The notes under the pieces: model-generated
Databases searched by the model: none
Seen by the model: the letters and a program-made list of their open reading frames with translations, nothing else
Told to the model about the DNA's origin: nothing
Shown here: piece after piece, positions 1 to 9,975 of the stretch
Position numbering within the stretch: the stretch's first letter is position 1
How the letters are laid out: every line of letters starts with the position of its first letter
Source: Limnephilus marmoratus
Taxonomy: Eukaryota > Arthropoda > Insecta > Trichoptera > Limnephilidae
Length of the DNA stretch: 64,000 bases
Assembly: GCA_917880885.1 (NCBI GenBank)
Contig: OU862919.1
Coordinates: 12,914,001 to 12,978,000, forward strand
Reading direction: 5' to 3'
Program-made: the position numbers and the translations under genes

Positions 1-496
1 TTTCACCAATTACCTGCTAATTATATTGGAAAAAATTACATTAAATTAAAAAATACAATAAAAAAATATTTCAATAATATCTATATATTTCAATTATTAA
101 ACTTCGTAAAATAATATAATTTTTCGGAGAGGTCTTCACTTTTCATTAAAAAAAAATATATATTTCTGAAAAAGAATATTAGATATCCTTCCCGTTCTCT
201 TCTATTTTCTGCCCTATTTCATTTTTTTTTCTTTTACACTTTCTGAAAATTTAATATTAAAATGCTAATTATGTATCTACGTTTCTCCATCCTTATTACA
301 CGAGCGATGCTCTAAAAGAAGTTAAATATTTAAAAAAAAACTACATAATTTGTACTATTAAGATAAATAAAGAAATAAACTAAATATTACATTAAAATAA
401 GTTACATTAACATTATATATTATATAATAAATAAAGTATCTTATCTAATAACATAGTACATTAAAATGACCATGAGGAAAATAATTTCAAGAGAAT
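1..496. other. AT-rich non-coding stretch
   Basis: Very AT-rich sequence with long A and T runs and no supportable ORF. A short direct duplication (CATGAGGAAAATAATTTC, near 470-490 and 509-526) leads into the dispersed repeat that follows. No gene is visible. Confidence 0.5.
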
Positions 497-748
497 GTCA
501 CAAGAGACCATGAGGAAAATAATTTCCCTAGGGGCCTGTCATCTTTGGGGATCCTGTGTGGATGGTTTTTTTAGGGAAATGAAGAAGAGGAAGATCTTGG
601 AGGGAAAATGTAGGTATGAGGGGTGGGTAGGATTCTGGGGGTCAATGTGTCCAGGAGTGACAGACGTTTAAATTCATCCCTCTGGATATAAAAAGGTCTC
701 CCTCCACCAGTCTCTCCAAATCCGACCCGCCACACAGTTGGCAGGAAA
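497..748 (-). repeat. Dispersed repeat family B, minus-strand copy
   Basis: Read on the minus strand this segment aligns by eye with plus-strand 22980-23240. Shared blocks include the CCAACTG..GTGGCGGG..CGGAT start, TCACTCCTGGACA, CCCCTCATAC, CCTAAAAA..CC.TCCA and GATGACA.GCCC. Shorter pieces recur at 32735-32790, 45745-45880 and 53066-53130. The family looks like a SINE or a LINE 3' end, but no promoter boxes or ORF settle this. Confidence 0.6.
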
Positions 749-1571
749 ACGCATCCGCCTTCAAAACCTAGATAATCCTTTTATATCAATTTATTCCCGA
801 TCAATTTATAAACAAACTTCGCTTCCGCAGTAATAAAATTATATAATTTTGTTAAATTAAAATTATAATAACTTTAATACTCACTACCTGAGACAATTTT
901 TTAAAAATTCTAACAACATTCTTCTACGAATTTTTCCTTTGTAATTTTTTTTATTTTTTCCTTTGCGGGGTCATTCTCACGCATGCCAGTTAATTAACCC
1001 CAAGGTGACAAATATTGGAATAAAAAGTCAAAGACCAAAAAAGCAAGCGTATAAAAATAACACCTGTCATAATTTTTTCTATCTTTACCAGCACGCAACT
1101 TTGTTTACCAGAAATAGCCTTTTATTATACTGTCTAATAGTGTGAGATAACACAAAACTAAACAAACGCCTGTAATTTTAGCATTAAATCAAAGATAAGT
1201 TTAATACATATTTCTTTGTAGAGTTACGGCATTTTTTTAATAACTGAAAGCTTTTTTCTAACAGCGTTATAAAGATAATAATATAAAGATCCATCAAAGC
1301 CAATCAAATATTATGAGCTTCCAACTAGCCTAGCCTATTATGACCGATGACCACAGAAGCACGCAGTGAACCGTGATACCGTATGCGACAGGTGTTTTCC
1401 GATTACAGGAATGCCACAGAGATGACTCACGCTATTGAATCAATTCACCTCCACAACAATGCGCAAACGGTAGGCCACATTTAATTAGGCATCAGCTTTC
1501 CGCTAATACCACAGACGACATTGTAATGCTGCTTACTACCCAACACTGCCAAAGAGTACACTAGTAACAAA
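749..1571. other. Non-coding stretch downstream of the motif-repeat gene
   Basis: AT-rich sequence. The 60-codon ORF at 963-1145 has no recognisable motif and base composition like its surroundings. The stretch may hold 3' sequence or further exons of the minus-strand gene at 1572-2951, because the sequence GAG|GTCAGT just inside that ORF (minus strand, near 1586) could be a splice donor. Nothing else is supported. Confidence 0.4.
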
Positions 1572-2951
1572 TTAAGAATGACTGACCTCAACGATCGGTG
1601 CCGGTTCACCTGGTTGAGGATAACTTGTACGAGATGAACACTTTGGAAGTCGACACTTCTTGCAGTCGAACCAGGATTTAAATCCAGAGTGTCTCTTGCG
1701 TGTCTGAGTCACCTCTTCACCGTGTCGCCATTGCCAGCCTGAAGTGCTGCCCAGTTTTCTTCTTCTTTGATCTGGTAGCCTGGAATGTTTGGGTTCTACG
1801 GCTGGTTCTGGAAGCTCGATATCGTTGACTCTGACTCTGGAGCAAGAAACCCTGACGCGCTTCGTAAATTCGTCCAACCAAATGGGAAGACGACGAGGAG
1901 CCACTTCAGGATCCAGGGAAATAACAGGTGGATTCGACTGCCTACTGAACACGTGTCTATCGTCAAAATCCTTCACTACTACGTCGTTCTCTTGGTGATC
2001 ATTGCTCCAGCCTAAGAATTTCTTCAAACGATAACGTTTACTTAGAGCTGCTTCGTCCACAGATTCTTTGCGTATAAAGTCGTGAGCTGGAACACCGTCC
2101 GTTTGGGAACTTGCATCGCTTCTAAAAAGAGTTTTGAAACGCCCTAAACCGTGGCTTGATTTTGATGTTGTGTTCTGAGATTCTATTTGAAATACATGTT
2201 TGGGAGCTCGGTTTCCAAACAACGTTTTCATTCGAATGATTCTATCATTTGGATCAATTTCTGCGGTGGAAGTAACTTCTACATCGACCTTTCTTTTAGA
2301 CCTCTTTGCCTTGATAAAGGTTTTCACTTTGTCAAATTTATCTGAGAAAATGTTGATAGTGCTCGTATCACCTTCTATATTAGAAGAATTGTTGTCTTTA
2401 GCAGCGGATCCTTTCATTCCGAACAAGGTTTTCATCCTCACAGCTCCACTATCGTCAGATGTGATGATACTGGTAGCTCCATAATCTGTACTGTCTCCAA
2501 TGACTTCTACTCTCTGCGTGCTTCCGTCTATGCCTAAAAATGTCTTGAAGCGAACTAGAATATTTCCGGGACTTTGGAATCTTGTGGTTATTGTTTCCAC
2601 ATGGCTATCGTTCGCAGTAGGATATCTTTCAGATACGATATTTATATTGCGAGGAGTAGAATAGATTTCATCACAAGCAAGAGTTTTGGGCGGTCTATAC
2701 CAATCAGCGTCCTGGTGGATGAAAAGGTTGGAGTCGCTAACGCAGTGACGTGAACCAGGCATATTTAGTGCATGATGACTCCTATATGTGCTCTCTAAGG
2801 TGCATATCTTCATATCTGTAACTTGAGGGCTGTAGTGGTAATGGGCTTCTGTAATTTCTTTAACAGCCACGCTTCCACCAGAGCCTCCACACTGTTGGAA
2901 CATGTTCGAAGTTCGTTCTTTCATTTGATCAATTCTTTCGTTTCTAAACAT
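1572..2951 (-). CDS. Unrecognised protein with six spaced R-x-K-T-[LF]-[FL] motifs
   Basis: The ORF encodes 459 residues from the ATG at 2951 (context GAAAATG). Five more upstream codons begin at TTG and a stop lies just before, so 2951 is the natural start. The protein is basic and polar with no signal peptide or membrane segment. Six copies of a short motif start at residues 134 (RFKTFLG), 172 (RMKTLFG), 208 (KVKTFIK), 240 (RMKTLFG), 271 (RFKTLFR) and 308 (RLKKFLG), spaced 31-38 residues apart. Weaker relatives sit near the N-terminus (KMFR) and near residue 424 (FKSWF). The C-terminal part has a small Cys cluster (CKKCRLPKC). A possible splice acceptor (TTACTTGCAG) lies upstream near 3000, suggesting a 5'UTR intron. 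A possible donor near 1586 means the last few codons may be intronic. I do not recognise the family. The low-copy, uninterrupted frame in AT-rich surroundings argues for a real gene. Confidence 0.7.
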   Translation of the reverse strand: MFRNERIDQMKERTSNMFQQCGGSGGSVAVKEITEAHYHYSPQVTDMKICTLESTYRSHHALNMPGSRHCVSDSNLFIHQDADWYRPPKTLACDEIYSTPRNINIVSERYPTANDSHVETITTRFQSPGNILVRFKTFLGIDGSTQRVEVIGDSTDYGATSIITSDDSGAVRMKTLFGMKGSAAKDNNSSNIEGDTSTINIFSDKFDKVKTFIKAKRSKRKVDVEVTSTAEIDPNDRIIRMKTLFGNRAPKHVFQIESQNTTSKSSHGLGRFKTLFRSDASSQTDGVPAHDFIRKESVDEAALSKRYRLKKFLGWSNDHQENDVVVKDFDDRHVFSRQSNPPVISLDPEVAPRRLPIWLDEFTKRVRVSCSRVRVNDIELPEPAVEPKHSRLPDQRRRKLGSTSGWQWRHGEEVTQTRKRHSGFKSWFDCKKCRLPKCSSRTSYPQPGEPAPIVEVSHS

Positions 2952-2966
2952 TTTCGTAAACTTCAA

Positions 2967-3639
2967 TATACTGTTTTTTTAATGAAATACTATCAACCGT
3001 CTGCAAGTAACAATAATTAGTCTTGCATCACTCGCGAAAGCCATCATATAGATCACAATTCAATTGAACAGGACACTATGGAATGTTTGTCAAAAAATGT
3101 TATTTATTCGGTGGTTGGTCCGATGTTTTCGCTAAGCACCAGAGGCACGTCTGGAATTTGAATGCCCTCCCTTCGGGAAATATTTGCGAGTATGACAGGC
3201 TGACAAACGAGTGAGCTGAAGCAATACACTGTAAACTGATTACAAGTGCCCCAGGAGGGCTGGCGAACTGCCGACTGCCGACTGGCGCGAGTTCGCAACA
3301 AGTCTGAATATAATGGTATTGATTTTGGTTTAGTGCTTGATCTTCGGTGCTTATACTTCAAGGGCTTCGTAATGGCTTTAGCAGACAAGAGCCCTCAACT
3401 TGCATCGAATATACACATTTATAAATTGAATCAAAAATAACTTTAAAAATTTGCAAATACCATTAGCAATTATTTTTAGGTCAAAGATCATTGCGGTTTA
3501 TATACGACTACTTCTTATTTCTTCTGGTGTCCACCCATATCGAAGGTTGGCTACCATCAGGGCAATGTTCACCCTGCAATTCGGGTACACTTACTCGTGT
3601 GTGACTCGCTCGAAAGCCAAAACTGAGGAAAATAAAAAG
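2967..3639. other. Upstream region of the motif-repeat gene
   Basis: Probable 5' flank or 5'UTR intron of the minus-strand gene that starts at 2951. It is somewhat less AT-rich than its surroundings (3120-3330). ORFs on both strands at 3104-3440 overlap each other and have no domain. No TATA box could be assigned with confidence. Confidence 0.35.
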
Positions 3640-4012
3640 AGGAGGTCGATGGGTAAGACTTTCGACTAGTCATCCGGAGGTCGCGGGTTCATATCCCCAG
3701 TAAATTTAATTTAATTAATTTGTGATGTTCCACAACTAATTCATTAAAAATAAAATATGGTATATTCACGGTACCTTCCAGAGATGAAGATCCTCTCAAT
3801 TTCACCCCGGTGAAAGGCCATCATTTAGAACTGAAACGTTGCTTGAAATGGCTTTAGCTGTGTTTGGTGACCAAATCTGAATTTGCCAGGTACGTACTTC
3901 CCCACCTTCCTTTATCCCATCTCCTTCCCCTCTACCTTCACGGGGATGCCATAGTCACTCTAGCTCCAGATGTTTGGAAGCAGTTGGGACTCTTGTGCGG
4001 TATTCACATAAA
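3640..4012 (+). repeat. tRNA-headed SINE-like repeat
   Basis: The head at about 3640-3700 resembles a tRNA with an A-box-like GGTCGATGGGTAAGACT and a B-box-like GCGGGTTCATATCCC, as in pol III-driven SINEs. The tail shares GCTTGAAATGGCTTTAG and the following GTGTTTGGTGACCA block with the reverse strand of 18540-18610. It ends with a GTGCGGTATTCAC piece (reverse complement of units found at 45600-45700 and 52200-52300). Whether head and tail form one element or two adjacent ones is unclear. Confidence 0.5.
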
Positions 4013-5114
4013 ATATAATAAAAATAGGTGATTTCCTACACCAGCTCTAGAATTATAAACTAATCCGTTTAAGCGGTCAAAAGGTGATCACAATATGTAC
4101 AGTAGCGACGCCCCGCCACATACATAAGTCAATAAATCTGTAACAGCACCTACACTGAAACATTGTACAGTTTGACACGGTTAACAAAACAGCCGGTATT
4201 TTAATTGGTGATACATAAAATATCTATGGATTTTAAAAATACCAGTTCTCATAGTTCATTTATTTTGAACTGTGACGTCATCAAGGCAGTGCCATCGAGC
4301 AACGACAGTTTACATTTGCAGCGATTTGTGCGTTTTACCGCAAGCATAGTAAATAAACCGAGTTATTACACTGTTCAAAAGAGTTAAGTTTACTTAGCGA
4401 CAGCACTGACTTCGTAATTTGTCGGTCGCACACCAAGGACTGTGCTCTAGTCGGATTTCTGTAAGTTTGATGTGACGGGGTTTCGTTTTCATCTGTTACA
4501 TATTTTATGTAAACGAAGTCAGAATTGAAAAAAATAATTATTCCAAGGCATGAAGCTTAGTGAAAATATAATATTTTTTCAGGCAAGCAACTTTGACAAA
4601 CAGTCCAAGGGAACTTGAATGAGATTATTGTAAGCCGTCACGGAAAAAGCAAGGCTCAAGGGAAATTTATTACTAGCGTAAACAGTGAATACACGATAAT
4701 ACTTACGAAACACAAACGGGAGACATTTTGAAAAATGAGATTTTTTTTTTCTGCGGCTTGGCAATTAGGAAATTTATTGTTAAAGCTTGTAGATACTAAC
4801 TTAACCTGGTTCCCAATTATAAAGTTTGTTGAACAAACAACTTTACAACTTTTCGAGCTTTTTACTGGCTTGGAATTGAATCGTTCGCTTGAAAAACACC
4901 TCTTGTTCATCTAAAAAGAAACTTAAAATATAATCAACAAAAACTGCGTTGAATAACTAAAATTTTAATTCCTTCACTGTTGAATTCCGCGATTTTAATG
5001 CAGTTTTTCACTTTAAGAGGGAATAACACGTATTAATTAGGGAATACACAAATTTTAGACGTATTGACTCTTTTCCACAAAAAATTATAAATTGATTTCG
5101 AAAGGCTGTTCTTT
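4013..5114. other. Non-coding stretch, no gene seen
   Basis: AT-rich sequence with scattered short ORFs that overlap on both strands. The block near 5055-5110 (AGACGTATTGACTCTTTTC and neighbours) recurs at about 55005-55075 inside intron 7 of the zinc-finger gene, so it belongs to a dispersed repeat. Confidence 0.4.
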
Positions 5115-5130
5115 TATCTAGTTAAGCTAT

Positions 5131-5362
5131 TTTTGTTATTTGTTTTTGGGGTGTTATGCCGTGTTGCGCTACCTCCTCCTTTAGCCAACGTTTTGGACAG
5201 AGTTACAGTGTCCATCTTCAGGGCAGATGTGGAAACTGTAACCTGATGATGGACACTGTAACGCTGTCCGAAACGTTGGCTAAGGGAGGAGGTAGCGCAA
5301 CACGGCATAACACCCCAAAAACAAATAACAAAAATACTTTTGGCCGTGAAAATCTAAAATCA
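5131..5362. mobile_element. Fold-back element with hammerhead-like cores, 16-bp TSD
   Basis: Two arms of about 90 bp are inverted around about 5225. The insertion is bounded by exact 16-bp direct repeats TATCTAGTTAAGCTAT (5115-5130 and 5363-5378). The plus strand reads CTGATGA, a stem-loop TGGACA..TGTCC, then GAAAC at about 5233-5263, the order of a hammerhead ribozyme core. The minus-strand arm carries CTGAAGA, the same stem II and AAAA instead of GAAA. Hammerhead cores are known in Penelope-like retroelement ends and retrozymes; assignment to that group is inferred. Confidence 0.65.
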
Positions 5363-5640
5363 TATCTAGTTAAGCTATGTTTTAATATGTTTATTTTAGT
5401 ACAATAAGGTTTTACCGTAGATCGTTGGCAGATTTGTTAAATTTTCAAAAAAATTGTATTACACAACACACATTTTAAACAATGTAATCATACAGTAAAA
5501 TAAATCAATAAATTATTTGAGAAAGCCATGTTTTAGAATTTTAATTTTAGTTTAAATAAAATCATTAAAAAAAAGATCTGCAGACGTGTTTTGTGACAAC
5601 AATACTTCAGTTTGTCTATTTATTTAGACTCCAGATACTA

Positions 5641-5826
5641 ATATCTACAGCCTGTATGTCGGACGAATATCTACAGCTCATATGTTGAACTAATATCTAC
5701 GAACTTCAGAGTGTTGACTTATATCTACAGAGCGTAGGTTGAACTAATATCTACAGAGCGTAGGTTGAACTAATATCTACAGAGCGTAGGTTGAACTAAT
5801 ATCTACAGAGCGTAGGTTGGACTAAT
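5641..5826. repeat. 26-bp minisatellite with TATCTACAG core
   Basis: About seven units of the form TATCTACAGAGCGTAGGTTG plus AACTAA. The central three to four units are nearly identical and the first three are diverged. Confidence 0.85.
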
Positions 5827-5853
5827 CAGCTAAATGTGTCCAATAGTCCGATA

Positions 5854-6160
5854 TTAGGGATTTTTACATACATACTTACATAAATTAAGTTTTTTAAACT
5901 GCATACGCAATATTACGTTATTCCAATATGCTATACATAATTGCAAATCCAACCTCTGCCAGTGCTGTAGATATTCGTCAACACTTTGGTTCTCATAGAT
6001 ATTAGTCAGCAGTTTGAGCTGTAGATATTCGTCAACACTTTGGTTCTCATATATATTACTCAACAGTTTGAGCTGTAGATATTCGTCAACACTTTGGTTA
6101 TCATAGATATTAGTTCGATTTTTTCAGTTTTTGGAATTCCTGTAGATATTAGTAGACGCT
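5854..6160. repeat. About 55-bp minisatellite, opposite orientation to 5641-5826
   Basis: Three tandem units containing CTGTAGATATTCGTCAACAC and CATAGATATTAGTCA.CAGTTTGAG. The CTGTAGATATT core is the reverse complement of the AATATCTACAG core in the array just upstream, so the two arrays face each other. The first about 100 bp are unique AT-rich sequence. Confidence 0.75.
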
Positions 6161-6607
6161 GGTTTTATCGTCACATTTTTCAGCATTTTTGAATGTAGGT
6201 ATAAATTAAAGCAAATTTTGAATGAAATAAAATCGGTATTGAGTTATCATTTAAAAAGCTTGCACAGAGAATAATTAATGTTTCTCATTGGAACCGCCCC
6301 GTACGATCATAAGAACATCTTCCGACGAAATATGAATTCTCGGCCGCTGGCTGATTAATCGCCATGATATTGTCAACAAGGTTAAATTATTTTCCCCTTA
6401 TAAAAGTTATGCTCACTTATTACAATGGCGTTTGTAAGGTTAAAACTTTACTTTACTATATCATATAACGTAGAACCAACGCATAAGAATCTAATTAGTA
6501 AGATAGTTTATTTCCAATTTCCTCAGAATGGAAAACAATATGGTGGCCATCTTGAGTTCATTAAATATTAAGATATAGTTAAAATATATCGTTTTTTAGG
6601 TAAAACA

Positions 6608-6815
6608 GTAAAACTAAGGGCCAGTTATTTCACAGAATTTGAACAATTCATCACATTTTAATGTTAATTTTCAAGTTCTGTGAATGTCCTAATAAAGTTC
6701 TGTTATCATTTCAGAGTTATTCAAAACAACTGGCTAATAATGATAAAATAACATAACTTGAAAATTAACTTTTAAATTTGTTGAATTGGTCAAATTCTGT
6801 GAAACAACCCATCAT
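6608..6815. repeat. Inverted-repeat MITE-like element
   Basis: The left end (TTTCACAGAATTTGA, then GTTAATTTTCAAGTT) recurs inverted at the right end (AACTTGAAAATTAAC, then TCAAATTCTGTGAAA). Arms are about 55 bp around a loop of about 90 bp. No clear TSD was found. Confidence 0.65.
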
Positions 6816-6927
6816 AAATGTTTTTAGGTTGTAAGAACAGTATTGAACAAAATTAAAAGCGGTGTTTGTGGGCTAAATCTATCGTACGTCTATCTATTTT
6901 CCATAAAGAAAAATGTGGAATACATAA

Positions 6928-7085
6928 GGGAACGTACCCAAACTACGTGACGCTTTCAGGGGGGGGGGTCTTCAAAATACCACGCTTGGTACAAAAGAGC
7001 GGCGGGGGCCTTAGGTTTTTGGTCACCGGGGAGGTGGGGGGTTAAAAATTGCAAAAAGTTGGTCACGTAGTATGGGTACGTTCTC
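6928..7085. mobile_element. PIF-like MITE, family C, copy 1
   Basis: Terminal repeats GGGAACGTACCCA and GGGTACGTTCTC flanked by TAA on both sides (6925-6927, 7086-7088). The body carries several G-tracts, including a run of ten near 6960 and others near 7000-7050. A 3-bp TWA target site and GGG-terminal inverted repeats fit the PIF/Harbinger superfamily. Confidence 0.8.
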
Positions 7086-7088
7086 TAA

Positions 7089-7920
7089 CTCGATTCGCTT
7101 AATAAATGGACAGGATTTGTTTTTACAATAAGTGATTCAATTAGTAAGGGTGTAAAGGGGATTTATTCGTGGTTCTAAGGGCAGTGTTTTTTTAAGAAAA
7201 CATTACAAGGCCTCATTTGTCTCAGAAAAAAATGTCTTGTAGACAGGAAAAGTAGCTCTTTTTGGTGATGATCAATTTTATTCGCATCGGTAATTCTGTA
7301 AACTTTGGCTATAAAGTTTTAACCCGGTGCTACCTCGTTTACTTTGAATTCTACTTTGAATGCTGAACCCATCAACTAACTTGCGAGATCAGTTGGCAAT
7401 TTTGTTAGCCAATAGAGAGAAATCATTACCTGATCAGACAAGTCCACATTAATTTAAGGTTAGGAGTGTCTATTCATCGGTGCCCACCGATATATTAACG
7501 ATATATTATCAACATTGCGAAATAAATTGTGAAATACTAATTTTTTATTTTTATTTATTTATTTATTTTAGCATATAAAATATAATATACATTTAGATAA
7601 TGTAGTAATTTGCGTACATGTTCATTTTAAAATACGTTAATACCACTCTTCCATGGAAGCATTAGCTTGTGTCTGGAAGAGTAGTGTACATTTTTAATGC
7701 TATATTTAAGTTCTTAAATTACAATGTGAATGTAAAAAACAATAAGTTGTAAGTTTTGTGATATGTAATTAGTTGCTAAAAACAATACAAAATTTAACTT
7801 ATTTGAAGAACAGAGTATCACTTGGAAACTGAGTTATAAGTAGTTGTTCTTGAGATTAGATTAGTCGGAAACTTTTTTTTTTTTATATTATCTTTAAAAT
7901 ATTTTTTAACAGTGTTTATA
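7089..7920. other. Non-coding stretch with probable LINE 3' debris
   Basis: Low-complexity TTTATTTATTTATTTTAG at about 7545-7570 precedes a small hairpin (CCACTCTTCCA..TGGAAGAGTAGTG) near 7650-7690, which resembles a minus-strand LINE 3' end. No ORF or boundary supports a firm call. Confidence 0.3.
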
Positions 7921-8311
7921 TATTATTCTTTTATTAACCCCTCACGCTAACGGAACAACACATAGAAATCTTTGTGTCTCCCTTACTAACGTGTTGAAAA
8001 ATATGATCTAAACGGTGTTAGAAAGAGAAAACATTACAAATGTAAAAGTTAACGACAACATAATTTAAATGTACCTACACCTTTAAGAAACCAAAGTTTC
8101 GGATCGCAATTTCAAAAAAAATATGAAACGACAAAAAAGTGAGATGGCGATAATGTTTATAATTTGCCTAATAAATTATGTGTGTTTTTATTTATTTTTC
8201 ATTAGCAGTAATTTTAATTAAAAACCAGTGTAAGGTGAGTCAATTTTAAAACTTTTTTTTTTGCATTAAAAAATTTATACCTTTATATCGAATTTGAAAA
8301 TTTTAAATCCT
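7921..8311 (-). repeat. Repeat family A, minus-strand copy
   Basis: Starts with TTAACCCCTCA and matches, inverted, the block at 11300-11695 (GTTTAGATCATATTT, then CTGAGGGGTTAA at the end). The terminal TTAA next to a C/G run would fit a TTAA-targeting element such as piggyBac, but the other end was not defined. It is interrupted by the RTE insertion at 8323. Confidence 0.5.
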
Positions 8312-8322
8312 ATTTTATCACC

Positions 8323-9253
8323 AGCCACCCTAAAGACCTTCAATGGACTAAGACAAGGAGATGCACTTGCCTGCATTTTATTCAATTTAGCGCTGGAAAA
8401 GGCCATCCGAAATGCAGGTATACAAACCACAGGCCATATTTTTAACAAGTCTGTTCAGCTCCTTGCTTATGCTGACGATATAGATATCATCGCACGCTCA
8501 GAATATGAACTAAAATCGGCGTTTAAAAGCTTAGCTACGTCGGCAAGGAACATGGGATTGGTCATCAACGAGGGGAAGACAAAATATATGCCCGTACATG
8601 GACGCCAGAAACCACCAAGTATACAGATAGATAATTATACATTTGAAACTGTCAACGAGTTTGCATATCTCGGTACTATGGTGACAAATGACAACAATGT
8701 ATCCAGCGAAATCAAAAGAAGAATAGTAGCTGCAAATCGATACTACTTTGGGCTACAGAAGCATATGAAATCTCGCCACCTTACCAGAAGAACTAAAGTC
8801 CTGCTTCACAAGACCCTTATACGACCTGTTCTTATGTATGGTTCGGAATGCTGGACAATCAGTAAGGATGATGAAGGAGCCCTAGAAAGTTTTGAAAGGA
8901 AGGTGCTGCGAAGGATTTACGGCCCAGTCTGTGATAATGGAGAATGGCGTATCAGATACAACCAGGAGCTATACGATCTTTACGAGGACCCTAATATCTC
9001 CAAGGAAATCAAAACTGGAAGACTCAGGTGGGCTGGACATATCCAGAGAATGAGCGAAGGAGATATTCCAAAGCGAATTATGGATGGTGCACCTGGGGGT
9101 CGGAGAAGAGTTGGAAGACCAAAGCTTCGATGGCTGGATGGAGTGGTGAAGGATGCAAGCACCATCGGCATCCGAAACTGGCGCAACGCAGCACAACACC
9201 GACAGTCATGGAGGCAGGCTCTGCTGGAGGCCAAGACCCGACCTGGGTTGTAG
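8323..9253 (+). pseudogene. RTE-type reverse transcriptase, C-terminal 310 codons
   Basis: The protein begins within the reverse transcriptase domain (GLRQGDALACILFN block), carries the catalytic LAYADDIDIIA box about 60 residues later, then the EFAYLGTMVT and RTKVLLHKTLIRPVLMYGSE blocks and a C-terminal GRRRVGRPKLRWLDGVVKD segment. These are typical of the endonuclease-reverse transcriptase of RTE-like LINEs. The endonuclease and the start of the RT domain are missing because of 5' truncation. An ATG at 8294 belongs to the target sequence, not to the element, so it is a chance start. Confidence 0.8.
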
Positions 9254-9276
9254 AGCCACAGATGATGATGATGATG
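8323..9276 (+). mobile_element. 5'-truncated RTE-type LINE insertion, 11-bp TSD
   Basis: Exact 11-bp duplications ATTTTATCACC lie at 8312-8322 and 9277-9287. Between them is a 3' LINE fragment with the frame open throughout and a (GAT)n-type 3' end at 9261-9276. RTE-clade LINEs typically end in such short tandem repeats rather than poly(A). The intact frame and clean TSD suggest a recent insertion. Confidence 0.85.
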
Positions 9277-9287
9277 ATTTTATCACC

Positions 9288-9906
9288 TTTCCAAAACAGT
9301 TTTTAGTTTTCGGATACGTTCAGAAATATTCTTGTATTTGAATTTTAGTCCATAGCGGAAATATTATCGTCCGAATATGTATGCCCGAGGCCTGAGGGGT
9401 TTTATTATGCTTGTATTTAACCGATCACCAAATAAATACTGATTTGATAATCAAATATTGTGTTTGCTGCTAATGAGGGCGATTTGCAGGGTGCTATTAT
9501 TTTATTTACTAAAATAATTTTTGGTTTAATTTTTTTGTTTTTTTCCAAAGTTTCTAAAGCCCACAAATAAAAATATTTGTTCATATTGGAATGTTTAAAC
9601 TTGTTTTTTTCTTTGATGAGCTATGGCCTGAATCTGTTAAATGGTTAGCAAACTCGGAATAGTTATTATTTCGTAAACAAAGTTTATTTTCCCTAATTCA
9701 AGTTTTTAAATTTCTAGTACTACTGTGCATATACTGTGCGTCATAATCATTACAATCGTCACAATCATTAGGGTATTATCTTATTAACAATGTTTCCATG
9801 TAATGTCGGCTCCTCCCACCTTTCTCCCCCCCCCCTAAAAATCACCCCTTCCACTACCCCCACCTATTTAAATCTAATTATTTTTGTACTTGCATAGAAT
9901 TTTTAA
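9288..9906. other. Non-coding stretch, no gene seen
   Basis: AT-rich sequence continuing the target of the RTE insertion. CCTGAGGGG near 9391-9399 may be a remnant of family A. C-run at 9827-9836. Nothing else is supportable. Confidence 0.35.
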
Positions 9907-9975
9907 GTTACTTTTTAGTTTGCTAGTAAATGACACGGATCTGTCGAAACCGGTAGCGAAAAAAAATTAAGTAAC
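9907..9975 (+). ncRNA. Degenerate hammerhead-like core
   Basis: The ends GTTACTTTTTA and AAAAATTAAGTAAC pair as stem I. Stem II is GACA-CGGATC-TGTC, followed by GAAAC, CGGTA. The CUGA box is damaged (reads CTAGTAAATGA). This looks like a decayed copy of the motif seen intact at 38641-38700; activity is not expected. Confidence 0.4.

Noticed and set aside
963..1145. 60-codon ORF
   Set aside because: No motif, AT-rich composition equal to the flanks, no splice or promoter support.
3104..3440. Opposed ORFs of 94 and 64 codons
   Set aside because: They overlap each other in the likely 5' flank of the motif-repeat gene and lack any recognisable domain.
5641..6160. Spaced repeats resembling a CRISPR array
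   Set aside because: Units are contiguous tandem copies without unique spacers, no cas genes exist, and the setting is eukaryotic.
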